Source: Acetobacteraceae bacterium
Lineage (GTDB): Bacteria > Pseudomonadota > Alphaproteobacteria > Acetobacterales > Acetobacteraceae
Assembly (NCBI GenBank): GCA_009693795.1
Contig: SHWN01000002.1
Location: 1-47,827, forward strand
Length of the DNA: 47,827 nucleotides
Direction: 5' to 3'
Under the pieces are notes generated by a model that had not been told where the DNA came from, did no database searches, and was given only the letters and a program-made list of their open reading frames with translations. Numbering within the stretch: position 1 is the first letter of the stretch; each line of letters begins with the position of its first letter. Shown piece after piece: positions 1 through 8,735 of this stretch. A program made the position numbers and the translations under genes.

Positions 1-640
1 CATAGCGCGAGGCCAGGGGCGAAGATTTCGTCGCCCCGCCGGACCGACCGGCGCGCTGGTCGGTCCGGCAGAGGTGATGCCGGCAGCATTGGCCGGTGCG
101 TGATCGTGATAGAGCGACTGCGCGACATGCAGGATTTTGTCCCGCGTGACACCTTGCGTGGCACACCTATCGAACAAAAAACGAAAATTGCGCGGATCGG
201 GTTTGTAGGAGCCAATATCCTCAGCCGTGTGGATGGCATCGAAGATGCCGCCAAGACGGCGATTGCTGCCGGCGAAACTCGTGCGGCCCACATTGGAGAG
301 AATGATGAGTTTGAATGTCTTTCCCAGTTCCCCCACCGCGGCGGCCGAACGGTCAGTCGGGAATGGACCCGTCAAACGCGGTGTTTTCCACCGCCGTGCT
401 GGGCACGCCCCATTCCTGGGCCAGTGCAGCATGGACATGGGTGAGGATCTCCGCATAGCGCATGGTCGGGGCCGCAGATTCCTTGGCGCTTTTGGCGCGG
501 GCGAAGTCGGCCGGAGCCCGCTCCGCCGCGATGCCGGCACGCGCCATCAATGGTGCCAAGGTCGCCAGCAGACCGGTCTCCTAGTCGATCAGGGTCCCGT
601 AACAGTCAAATGATAGAAATTTGAAGTCCGTCAGACGCAT
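1..640 (-). pseudogene. Haloacid dehalogenase type II-like (HAD superfamily) pseudogene, runs off the left edge
   Basis: Minus-strand translation from 640: MRLTDFKFLSFDCYGTLID*ETGLLATLAPLMARAGIAAERAPADFARAKSAKESAAPTMRYAEILTHVHAALAQEWGVPSTAVENTAFDGSIPD, then frameshift into SAAAVGELGKTFKLIILSNVGRTSFAGSNRRLGGIFDAIHTAEDIGSYKPDPRNFRFLFDRC...HDHAPANAAGITSA, then a further shift (RAGRSGGATKSS). HAD motifs DCYGTLID, LSNVGR and YKPDPRNF are visible but interrupted. Confidence 0.85.
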
Positions 641-752
641 TCTTGTCTCGTTTTCTGATTTGCCCGGCGAGTGAATATAGGATTAGGCTGACGCCGACAT
701 AACCACATCACTGCCTTATCACCGCCCAATGATCGAAAGAATGGAGGATATC

Positions 753-1901
753 ATGCACTATAAGAGGATATCGGCCGACTGCCATTTAGATATGCCCTGG
801 ATGCCACCGGAGCTGTTCACCTCCGAAGCGTCGCGGGACATGAAGGACCGGATGCCCTATGTCACCGATGGCCCGGATGGGCCGCAATGGGTGACCAAGA
901 AGGGGGCCCATTTCGGCCTGCTGAACGGTGTCGGCCCGGGGGGCGCCAAGCTGGTGCCGGGGCAGAACCGCCGCGTCGACATCATGGCCGAGACCGGCAT
1001 GTTCGCCGACGGCAAGAAAGGCATCCAGCGCCCGTCCGACCCGCATCTGCGGTTGAAGGAAATGGAACGTGATGGCGTTGATGCGGAAGTGATCTTTGGC
1101 ATTCTCGGTTCCGCATCGAAGATGCAGGACAATGAAGCAGCCGCGGAAATGTTTAGAATTTATAACGACTGGCTGAAGGAATTCTGCAGCCATTATCCGG
1201 ACCGCCATATCGGCCTTGCCTGCATTCCCTATGGCGATATCGACAAGGCGGCGGAGGAAATCTACCGTACCGCGAAGCTCGGCCTGCGTGGCATCGAATT
1301 GTCCTGTTCGTGGGACATGGAGCCGATGTGGCATCCGTGCTGGGAGCCGGTGTGGAAAGCGATGCACGACATCCAGATCCCGCTGCATTTCCACACGTTC
1401 CCGACCATCAACCCGAAGGCCCGAGAAATGGCCAAGGGGCTGACCGGGCGCGCTGCCTTGTTTACCGGCGTGTCATCGTTCCAGATGGGGCTGATCCACA
1501 TCATCGCCGGCATGATGGGCGCTGGTGTGTTCGAGCGTTATCCGAACCTGCGCGTATCTTTTGGTGAAAGCGGCATCGGCTGGATCCCCTACGCGCTCGA
1601 TCGGATGGATTTTGAGTTCGAGGATCGCTTCCGCGACCTGATGAAGTTAAAGCCTAGCGAATACTGGCAGCGCCAATGCAAGGCGACTTTCCAGTACGAC
1701 GTGATCGGACCGAAGCTGATCGGCACCAATAATCTGATGACGGTAGACACGTTGATGTGGGGTTCCGACTACCCGCACACTGACGGCATCTGGCCGGAAT
1801 CCACCAAATATATCGAACAACAATTCGCGGGCCTGTCCGCCGACGACATCCACAAGATCACCTGCGAAAATGCGGCGAAATTCTACAACCTGACGAATTG
1901 A
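753..1901 (+). CDS. Amidohydrolase family (amidohydrolase-2 / ACMSD-like) protein
   Basis: ORF 729..1901, likely start MHYKRISADCHLD; ends with TVDTLMWGSDYPHTDGIWPESTKYIEQQF, typical of amidohydrolase-2 proteins. Confidence 0.85.
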   Translation: MHYKRISADCHLDMPWMPPELFTSEASRDMKDRMPYVTDGPDGPQWVTKKGAHFGLLNGVGPGGAKLVPGQNRRVDIMAETGMFADGKKGIQRPSDPHLRLKEMERDGVDAEVIFGILGSASKMQDNEAAAEMFRIYNDWLKEFCSHYPDRHIGLACIPYGDIDKAAEEIYRTAKLGLRGIELSCSWDMEPMWHPCWEPVWKAMHDIQIPLHFHTFPTINPKAREMAKGLTGRAALFTGVSSFQMGLIHIIAGMMGAGVFERYPNLRVSFGESGIGWIPYALDRMDFEFEDRFRDLMKLKPSEYWQRQCKATFQYDVIGPKLIGTNNLMTVDTLMWGSDYPHTDGIWPESTKYIEQQFAGLSADDIHKITCENAAKFYNLTN

Positions 1902-1932
1902 TTTGGAGAATCGCCTCCGGATACGGTTTTGC

Positions 1933-1992
1933 TTGCATCGACGCGATGAGACCCGCAAGCTGGACTCCTCGAAACCAATTGAAAGGAGGTGA
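1933..1992 (+). other. Candidate leader mini-ORF (TTG start) LHRRDETRKLDSSKPIERR*, stop embedded in the extended Shine-Dalgarno of the next mini-ORF
   Basis: Hand translation of ttgcatcgacgcgatgagacc...gaaaggaggtga; codes ERR* through aaaggaggtga. Confidence 0.4.
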
Positions 1993-1996
1993 TCCA

Positions 1997-2083
1997 GTGT
2001 CTCATTGTTTGACGTCGGCATCGGCTGCCACGAGCGTGATTGTGGCGTGGATTTCCATCACCTGTTTGCGGGTGGCGGTGTAG
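1997..2083 (+). CDS. Candidate small protein of 28 aa, (V/M)SHCLTSASAATSVIVAWISITCLRVAV, hydrophobic
   Basis: GTG start 7 nt after ggagg in gaaaggaggtgatccag; followed by palindrome ccggcagcgctgccgg and a strong terminator. Confidence 0.5.
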   Translation: MSHCLTSASAATSVIVAWISITCLRVAV

Positions 2084-2121
2084 TCCGGCCCGCCTCCGGC
2101 AGCGCTGCCGGCCGATAATGC

Positions 2122-2158
2122 GAAAGCCCCGGGGGCATCCCCCGGGGCTTTCTTTATT
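2122..2158. terminator. Strong rho-independent terminator between convergent genes
   Basis: Perfect 14-bp stem gaaagccccggggg / cccccggggctttc with loop cat, followed by tttattt. Confidence 0.9.
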
Positions 2159-2196
2159 TGGGCGTCCTGAGGGAGGTCGTCCCTTGGGGGGCTATT

Positions 2197-3036
2197 CTAT
2201 TTCAGCGGGAAGCCGAGGGACCGCAGCCAGCCGACCATTTGATGGCGCCCGCTCAGGCCCGCCAGTTTGGCGGCGCGGCCCATCAGGCGTTCGGTCCAGG
2301 TGCCGGCCGCCATTTCGTTGCGTTTGGAGAATTCCAGCAGCACCGCATCATATTCCTCGCGATTCTTGGTCTCATTGCCGACATTATAGGTGTCGTGGCT
2401 GAGGATGACGGATTGCGGCAGGCGCGGCTTTACTTCCGTTTTCGCTTCCGGCTTGGCGTAGCCAATGCAGTGGCCAAACACGCCCACCACGCCCTGGGGC
2501 AGCTTCAGTAATTCTGCCACGCGTTGCGGGTTGTTGCGCAGCGCGCCGATATAGACATTTGCCAGACCGAGGGATTCCGCCGCGACGGACGCATTTTGCG
2601 CCGCCAGGGCGGCGTCGATCGCGGCGACGAGAAAGGTTTCGAACCAGGGCAGCGCCTCGAACTCTATCTTTACATCGTCGCTGATCCGGCCCAGGCGGGA
2701 GACATCGGCCAGCCAAACCAGGAAGATCGGGCATTCGACGATATGCTGCTGCTTATTGGCGATCTGGGCGATTTCCGCCTTCACCACTGGGTCCCTCACC
2801 ACCATCACCGACCAGGTTTGCAAGTTGGAACTGGTGGCCGCCGATTGCGCCGCTGCGATCAGAGTTTCTAACGTGCCTTCCGGCACCGGATCGGTCAGAA
2901 AGCCACGGGTGGAGCGGTGATCGAGCAGGCAGGCAATCACATCGTTCCACGGACCCGCCGCCGGGATGAAATTTTCACCATAGCGCTGCGCCAGGGCATC
3001 ACGCTTGGTATTGGCCGAGCTGGTATTGGCATCCAC
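2197..3036 (-). CDS. Nitroreductase family protein
   Basis: RSTRGFLTDPVPEGTLETLIAAAQSAATSSNLQTWSVMVVRD N-terminal FMN-binding signature; 279 aa. Confidence 0.88.
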   Translation of the reverse strand: MDANTSSANTKRDALAQRYGENFIPAAGPWNDVIACLLDHRSTRGFLTDPVPEGTLETLIAAAQSAATSSNLQTWSVMVVRDPVVKAEIAQIANKQQHIVECPIFLVWLADVSRLGRISDDVKIEFEALPWFETFLVAAIDAALAAQNASVAAESLGLANVYIGALRNNPQRVAELLKLPQGVVGVFGHCIGYAKPEAKTEVKPRLPQSVILSHDTYNVGNETKNREEYDAVLLEFSKRNEMAAGTWTERLMGRAAKLAGLSGRHQMVGWLRSLGFPLK

Positions 3037-3172
3037 GCCACAAATCCTTTCCGAAGATCGGCGCGCACTCTAGCGGCGGTTGCGTTGGCGGCAAGAGCGC
3101 GGGTGAGCGGAAGGTTGGGGCTTTTCCGCCAATCGTCCTTTTGTCGACCCAGGTGCTGAAACCCAGCCCAGG

Positions 3173-4567
3173 TCAGCGGATCGGGGCGCGCCGTTTGTGC
3201 CAGTCAGTGGCGCGTTCATAGGCTTGGGCAACGCGGAGCACGGTCGCGTCAGCGAAATACCGACCGACAAACTGCACCGAGAGCGGCAGGCCGACGGACG
3301 AAAATCCGGCACACATGGCCAGCGCGGGGTGGCCGGTCACGTTGAAGGGCGTACGGGCCTGACGCGGATAGGTGCGCGATGTCTCGGCAAAATCATGAAT
3401 ATCGGAGGCTGGGTCCATGGAGCTGGCGCACATTAGAATGTCATGATCGCGCAAGGCATCATTGACGGCGGCGATCATGCTCAGGCGGCGGCGCTGGGCA
3501 TTGATGTAATCGCCCGCGGGGATGAAGGCGCCAGGCATCAGGCGCTGGCGAGACAATTCACCATAATTCTGCGGTTGCTCGCGCAGCCATTTGGCATGGA
3601 TCGCCCAGGCTTCCGATGTCAGGATCACGCGGTTGACGGCAGAAAATTCGTCGAGGCTTGGCAGCGTGATCGTGCGTACCGACGCCCCCTCGGCTTCCAG
3701 TACGCGTTCGGCGATCTCCAGTGCGGCGGTGACTTCCAAATGGGCGGGCATGTCCGTTTCGTGGAAATGGCGGATGAAGCCAATACGCAGCCCGCGCACG
3801 CCATGCCCGAGCTCGCGGCCGAAGTTTTGTGCCTTGGTGGCGGCGCTACCAGGATCGGCGGGATCATGCCCGGCGATCACGTCCAGCAAGGTGGCGTTAT
3901 CGGCGACAGTGCGTGTCATCGGCCCGACATGGTCCAGGGTGAAGGACAGCGGAAACACACCTCGGCGGGAGACCAGGCCGTATGTCGGCTTCAGCCCGAC
4001 AATGCCGCAGGCGCTGGCCGGATTGCGCACCGAGCCGCCGGTATCCGACCCCAGCGCCAATGGAAACTGCCCGGAGGCAAGGCCCGCGCCGGACCCGGAC
4101 GACGAACCACCCGGATGGTGATCGGGGTTCCACGGATTGCGCGCCGCCGGCCAGGGCAGATCGTGGCTAGGCCCGCCAATGGCGAATTCATGCGTTGCGA
4201 GCTTTCCCATAATGATAGCGCCGGCACCGCGCAATTTGCCGGTTACCACCGCATCGGCGCTGGCGATATTGTCGATCAGCACGCGCGAATGCGCCGTGGT
4301 GGGCAGGTTGGCGACATCGATGATGTCTTTCAGCCCCACTGGCACGCCATGCAGCTTGCCACGTGTGCGCCCGGCCATGATTTCTGCTTCCGCCGCGCGC
4401 GCGGAGGCGAGTGCGCCTTCTGGGTCGATGCGGATGAAGGCGTGCAGCTTTGGTTGCAGTTTTTCGATGCGTGCCAGCAACGCCTGGGTCAGTTCCACGG
4501 GCGAAAGTGTTTTGGCGGCATAGGCGGCGGCGATATCGGCGGCGGAGAGCCAGTGCAGGTCGGTCAT
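3173..4567 (-). CDS. Amidase (amidase-signature family)
   Basis: MTDLHWLSAADIAAAYAAKTLSPVELTQALLARIEK...; GLKDIID, PGGSSSGSGAGLASG, GSDTGGSVRNPASACGIVGLKPTYG signature. The 4843 ORF start is upstream non-homologous extension. Confidence 0.9.
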   Translation of the reverse strand: MTDLHWLSAADIAAAYAAKTLSPVELTQALLARIEKLQPKLHAFIRIDPEGALASARAAEAEIMAGRTRGKLHGVPVGLKDIIDVANLPTTAHSRVLIDNIASADAVVTGKLRGAGAIIMGKLATHEFAIGGPSHDLPWPAARNPWNPDHHPGGSSSGSGAGLASGQFPLALGSDTGGSVRNPASACGIVGLKPTYGLVSRRGVFPLSFTLDHVGPMTRTVADNATLLDVIAGHDPADPGSAATKAQNFGRELGHGVRGLRIGFIRHFHETDMPAHLEVTAALEIAERVLEAEGASVRTITLPSLDEFSAVNRVILTSEAWAIHAKWLREQPQNYGELSRQRLMPGAFIPAGDYINAQRRRLSMIAAVNDALRDHDILMCASSMDPASDIHDFAETSRTYPRQARTPFNVTGHPALAMCAGFSSVGLPLSVQFVGRYFADATVLRVAQAYERATDWHKRRAPIR

Positions 4568-4581
4568 GTACATTGCCCCCG

Positions 4582-4764
4582 TTACAATTCTGGACCGGCC
4601 TGCATCGGCGGCCAGGGTTCGGCGCGTGGATCGGCGGGTTCGGGGATGGCGCCGGCGGTGCGCAGCGCCTGCTCGGCGGCGGCGCGGACGTCGTCGGGGT
4701 AAGCGGCGAAGGTTCTTTCCAGACCCGATGCCCGGATCAAGGCACGGAATAATTCTTCGTCCAT
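4582..4764 (-). CDS. Small protein upstream of amidase, possibly AtzG/GatC-like partner
   Basis: 60 aa MDEELFRALIRASGLERTFAAYPDDVRAAAEQALRTAGAIPEPADPRAEPWPPMQAGPEL; 14 nt ahead of the amidase start. Confidence 0.6.
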   Translation of the reverse strand: MDEELFRALIRASGLERTFAAYPDDVRAAAEQALRTAGAIPEPADPRAEPWPPMQAGPEL

Positions 4765-4826
4765 CTTTCATCTCCCCGATGCGGTGGTGGCCATGCTGCC
4801 TAATGCCGGGGAGCAGGGGAAGAGGC

Positions 4827-4866
4827 AAAAAAAAGGGCGGCACATCGGTGATCCGACGTGCCGCCC
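4827..4866 (-). terminator. Rho-independent terminator (minus strand)
   Basis: gggcggcac / gtgccgccc arms; on the minus strand followed by eight T. Confidence 0.85.
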
Positions 4867-5041
4867 TGAGGTGTTGTGCGACCTCCGGGAAAGGGACGCA
4901 CGCATTCGGTGAGGAAACGGAAAACGGCAGGGAATGCCGCCGACCACGAGCGCAGTATGCCGATTAAATTATTACTAGAAAATTACTGAATTCCACGAAG
5001 CGCGTTAGTTCACGCGATTGGGGAGATTTTGTCAGGCAAAC

Positions 5042-5425
5042 TCACCGCCGGCGCCAATGCGTCATCACCGCGCGCCAGACCAGAGCGACGCCGAACAGCA
5101 CAAACAGTGCTGGCAGCAGTGCAAAAGGTGCCGAGGCTACGCCCCAAAGGCCACCGGCTAGAAACAACAAGCCGAACAGCATGGCCATGCCGGAGATTTT
5201 CAGATCGTGCATGCCTTGGAAGATGGCTTCGCCCAGGAAGATCGCACCCAAGCCGACCATGCCCCAGTAGCCGCCGAGACTGGCGAACCAGGTCAGGCCC
5301 AGCCAGACGAAAATCAATCCCCAGGTGGCAGTTTCCACCTGGCGGGACAGCCGGTTCGCTGCCTGGGCGTCCAGCAGCGGTCGCAAGGGCTCATACGACG
5401 ATGGCGGGGATGGGGGAAGGGTCAT
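5042..5425 (-). CDS. Small integral membrane protein, unknown function
   Basis: 127 aa with several hydrophobic segments (WGLIFVWLGLTWFASLGGYWGMVGLGAIFL, MAMLFGLLFLAGGLWGVA, ALLPALFVLFGVALVW); just downstream of ftsY. Confidence 0.7.
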   Translation of the reverse strand: MTLPPSPPSSYEPLRPLLDAQAANRLSRQVETATWGLIFVWLGLTWFASLGGYWGMVGLGAIFLGEAIFQGMHDLKISGMAMLFGLLFLAGGLWGVASAPFALLPALFVLFGVALVWRAVMTHWRRR

Positions 5426-5436
5426 CGTTCGGTACC

Positions 5437-6360
5437 TTATGCTGCGCCGACCAGGGAGCGGGCAAAATCGCGCGCGTCAAATGGCCTTAAATCACCGGCT
5501 TGTTCGCCCACGCCCACGGCATGGATGGGAATAGAAAAAATCTCTGCCAGGGCCACCACGATGCCGCCGCGCGCCGAGCCGTCAAGCTTGGTGACGATCA
5601 ACCCGGTCACGTCCACCATCTCCTTGAAGACTTTTACTTGTTGAATGGCGTTCTGCCCGGTGGTGGCATCCAGCACCAGCAGCACGGAATGCGGCGCGGT
5701 GGGGTCTTTTTTCTTCAGCACGCGCATGATTTTGCGCAACTCCTCCATCAGGGTGGCCTTGTTGTGCAGACGCCCGGCGGTGTCGATCAAGAGGACATCG
5801 GCGCCGGCCGCCTGGGCGCGCGTCAGGCCATCAAACGCCAGGCCGGCGGCATCGGCATTCTGCGGCGCGGTGATGACCTCGGCCTGTGTGCGCTGGCCCC
5901 AGATTTGTAGTTGTTCGACTGCCGCCGCACGGAATGTATCGCCGGCCACCAGCATCGGGATGAGGCCGGATTCGCGATATTGTTGCGCCAGCTTGCCGAT
6001 AGTGGTGGTTTTCCCCGTGCCATTCACGCCGACCACCAGCACCACATGCGGCTTATGCGAGCGTTCGATCACCAAAGGCTGCGCAACGGGTTCCAGAATC
6101 GCGGCAATTTCGCTGGCCAGTGTTTCGCGGATTTCCTCGTCCGTCACTTCCTTGCCGAAGCGCGTGCGGCGAAAATTTCCGATGATGTGCGCCGCCACCG
6201 CAGCACCCAGGTCCGCACTGACCAGAATATCCTCGAGCTCCTCCAGCGCCGCGTCATCGAGACGACGCTTCTTGAAGATGGCGTTGATGCTTTCGGTGAT
6301 TTTTTGGGTGGATCGCGCCAGGCCTTCCTTCAGCCGCGCAAAAAATGCGCCCAGTGCCAT
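5437..6360 (-). CDS. ftsY: Signal recognition particle receptor FtsY
   Basis: GVNGTGKTTTIGKLAQQY, LLIDTAGRLHNKATLMEEL, VTKLDGSARGGIVVALAE SRP GTPase motifs. Confidence 0.97.
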   Translation of the reverse strand: MALGAFFARLKEGLARSTQKITESINAIFKKRRLDDAALEELEDILVSADLGAAVAAHIIGNFRRTRFGKEVTDEEIRETLASEIAAILEPVAQPLVIERSHKPHVVLVVGVNGTGKTTTIGKLAQQYRESGLIPMLVAGDTFRAAAVEQLQIWGQRTQAEVITAPQNADAAGLAFDGLTRAQAAGADVLLIDTAGRLHNKATLMEELRKIMRVLKKKDPTAPHSVLLVLDATTGQNAIQQVKVFKEMVDVTGLIVTKLDGSARGGIVVALAEIFSIPIHAVGVGEQAGDLRPFDARDFARSLVGAA

Positions 6361-7589
6361 CAGACAGGTTCCGCCAAAATATATTTTTCGTGGGCTTCGA
6401 TCACACGCGCGCGCAGCAGCCGGGCCGTATCCACGGGTATGGTCAGGCGCACCGCGACAAAATGTTCCGAATGGCCCGTGATTTCGGTTTCAGTCAGGAG
6501 ATTGATCACGCGGCCAGTTTGCGCGGCATGGAACGCGGTGGCGTTGATCTGCCCCGCCGCGCGCAATCGGGCGGCGCGCTCCTTGCGCAGGCTCACGCTG
6601 ACCGCTGGCATGCGTGCGGCTGGCGTGCCGGGGCGCTCGCTATAGGGGAACACATGCAGGAACGGTATTTTTTCGCTGCGCATGAATGCCAAGGTCTCGT
6701 CGAACAAGGTGTCGGTCTCGGTGGGGAAACCGGCAATGACATCGGCGCCAATGGCAATGCCTGGCCGCAAATCGCGCGCGCGCGCGATTACAGCGCGCGC
6801 ATCGGCGGTTAAATGCCGCCGCTTCATGCGCTTCAGGATCAGATCGGACCCGGCCTGCAGAGATAGATGCAGATGCGGCATCAGCCTTGGTTCATCGGCC
6901 AGCAGGCGCCACAGATCCTCATCGATTGCGGCGGGATCTATGGAGGAAAGCCGCAAGCGAGAAAGTTCCGGCACCTGGGCCAAAAGCCGGCGGCACATTT
7001 GCCCCAATCCGGGCCGTCCCGGCAGATCGGCACCGTAACTGGCAATATCAACGCCGGTCAGCACCATTTCCTGATAGCCCGCCACCACCAGCGCGCGCAC
7101 CTGCTCGACGATCACACCGATAGGGACAGATCGGTTCGGCCCACGCCCGAAGGGGATGATACAAAAAGTACAGCGATGATCACAGCCTTGCTGCACCTGG
7201 ACGAAAGCACGCGCGCGTCCGGCAAAATCCGTCACCAGATGCGGGACGGTTTCCCGGGCTGCCATGATATCGGACACCGCTGACCCGGCCCCCGATAACC
7301 AGCTTGCCGCCTTTAACTTTTCTTCATTGCCCAAGACGCGTGCTACGCCGGGCAATGCCTGCCAGCGCGCCGGATCGATTTGCACAGCGCAGCCCGTGAC
7401 AATAATTTGCGCGTCGGGATGCTCCCGATGCGCCTTGCGAATGGCCTGGCGTGCCTGACGTTCGGCCTCCCCCGTGACGGCGCAGGTATTGACGATGATG
7501 GTTTGCGCGAGGCCGGAGGTATGCGCGCGCATTACCTCGCTCTCATAGGCGTTCAGCCGACAGCCAAAGGTTAGAATTTCAGCACTCAT
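6360..7589 (-). CDS. mtaB: tRNA N6-threonylcarbamoyladenosine methylthiotransferase MtaB (radical SAM)
   Basis: [20 protein letters not shown]..., [19 protein letters not shown] radical SAM cluster motif. TGATG junction with ftsY. Confidence 0.93.
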   Translation of the reverse strand: MSAEILTFGCRLNAYESEVMRAHTSGLAQTIIVNTCAVTGEAERQARQAIRKAHREHPDAQIIVTGCAVQIDPARWQALPGVARVLGNEEKLKAASWLSGAGSAVSDIMAARETVPHLVTDFAGRARAFVQVQQGCDHRCTFCIIPFGRGPNRSVPIGVIVEQVRALVVAGYQEMVLTGVDIASYGADLPGRPGLGQMCRRLLAQVPELSRLRLSSIDPAAIDEDLWRLLADEPRLMPHLHLSLQAGSDLILKRMKRRHLTADARAVIARARDLRPGIAIGADVIAGFPTETDTLFDETLAFMRSEKIPFLHVFPYSERPGTPAARMPAVSVSLRKERAARLRAAGQINATAFHAAQTGRVINLLTETEITGHSEHFVAVRLTIPVDTARLLRARVIEAHEKYILAEPV

Positions 7590-8422
7590 GAGGGGTCGTC
7601 CGAAAATTCCAGCATGCCGGTGAAACTGGTCGCGACCGGCCCGGTCATCAGCACGTGATCGTCCTCGCGCAAGGCCAGTTCTAGCACGCCGCCATCGGCG
7701 ATGATTGTCGTGCGTCGTCCTACCAATCCGCGCCGATGCGCGTTCACCATCGCCGCGCAGGCGCCGGAGCCGCAGGCCAAGGTGAGCCCCGCGCCGCGCT
7801 CCCACACGCGCAGGCGGATTTCCCCCGGTGACAGCACGTGCGCGAAGCCGATATTTGCCCGGTCTGGGAAAATTGGATTTTTTTCCAGTGCCGGCCCGAT
7901 GGCAGAAATATCCAACGCCATCACGTCGGGGACAAAAAACGTCGCGTGAGGATTGCCCATGGAACAGGCCGCCGGGTCGGCCACAGATCCACATGCGAGA
8001 GGAAGATGCAGGGTGTCCATCGGGTGAGCCAGCGGGATTTGGTCCCATTCCAGCCGCGCCCGACCCATATCCACCCGCACCTGGCCATCTGACAAAATTT
8101 CGGTCGGCAAGTCGCCGGAAGTGGTGCGGATCACCAGCCGGCGTGCCCCGCTTTCGCCCGCCAGCAGGCTGGCCACGCAACGCGTCGCGTTGCCGCAGGC
8201 CCCAGCCTCGCTTCCATCGGGATTGCAAATACGTATAAATGCGTCCGCCCCTGCCTCGGGCGGGGAGATGAGAATGATCTGATCGCACCCCACGCCAAAA
8301 TGCCGATCCGCGATGGCAGCGGCACGCGCCGGCGTTAGGCCAAGCGTTCCCGCTCTCGCGTCAAGAATGACGAAATCATTGCCGCAGCCGTGCATTTTTC
8401 GGAATGGGACGTGCATCACCAT
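7586..8422 (-). CDS. dapF: Diaminopimelate epimerase
   Basis: [48 protein letters not shown] with the two catalytic Cys; ATGA overlap with mtaB. Confidence 0.96.
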   Translation of the reverse strand: MVMHVPFRKMHGCGNDFVILDARAGTLGLTPARAAAIADRHFGVGCDQIILISPPEAGADAFIRICNPDGSEAGACGNATRCVASLLAGESGARRLVIRTTSGDLPTEILSDGQVRVDMGRARLEWDQIPLAHPMDTLHLPLACGSVADPAACSMGNPHATFFVPDVMALDISAIGPALEKNPIFPDRANIGFAHVLSPGEIRLRVWERGAGLTLACGSGACAAMVNAHRRGLVGRRTTIIADGGVLELALREDDHVLMTGPVATSFTGMLEFSDDPS

Positions 8423-8686
8423 ATACTCTATAGCGCATTTTCGCCGGCAATCATCGGGGGGCGAACGCGTGGCTAGAATGCAAAGCTGAGCCACGAAATC
8501 ACCGAGCCGCGTGAAAGCTGAGTGTCCTGTCCGATCGCGCCATAACAGACACGTGAAAGTCGATTTGCCTGACCGGCGTCAAGAAACTCTCTACATTAGC
8601 GAGATATGCTATCCTGTTGGACCAAACAGACGCGACTGCTCGATCCGATGACGTTGGAACAATCGCGGCGATGCCTGCGGGAAGAG

Positions 8687-8710
8687 GTGAAGGCCCCTGT
8701 GGGCCTTCAC
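8687..8710. terminator. Hairpin, possible terminator of the Liv operon
   Basis: gtgaaggccc / gggccttcac perfect 10-bp stem, loop ctgt; no clear T-run. Confidence 0.5.
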
Positions 8711-8735
8711 CCGTCCGTCAACCGTCGCGAATGCC

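Noticed and set aside
1981-2000. Possible 16S rRNA 3'-end fragment on the minus strand (ctggatcacctcctttc)
   Set aside because: Sequence upstream on that strand (tcaaacaatgagacact) does not match the conserved 16S gggaacctgcgg stretch; better explained as an extended Shine-Dalgarno.
3443-4702. 419-aa plus-strand ORF
   Set aside because: Antisense shadow of the amidase; no recognisable protein features.
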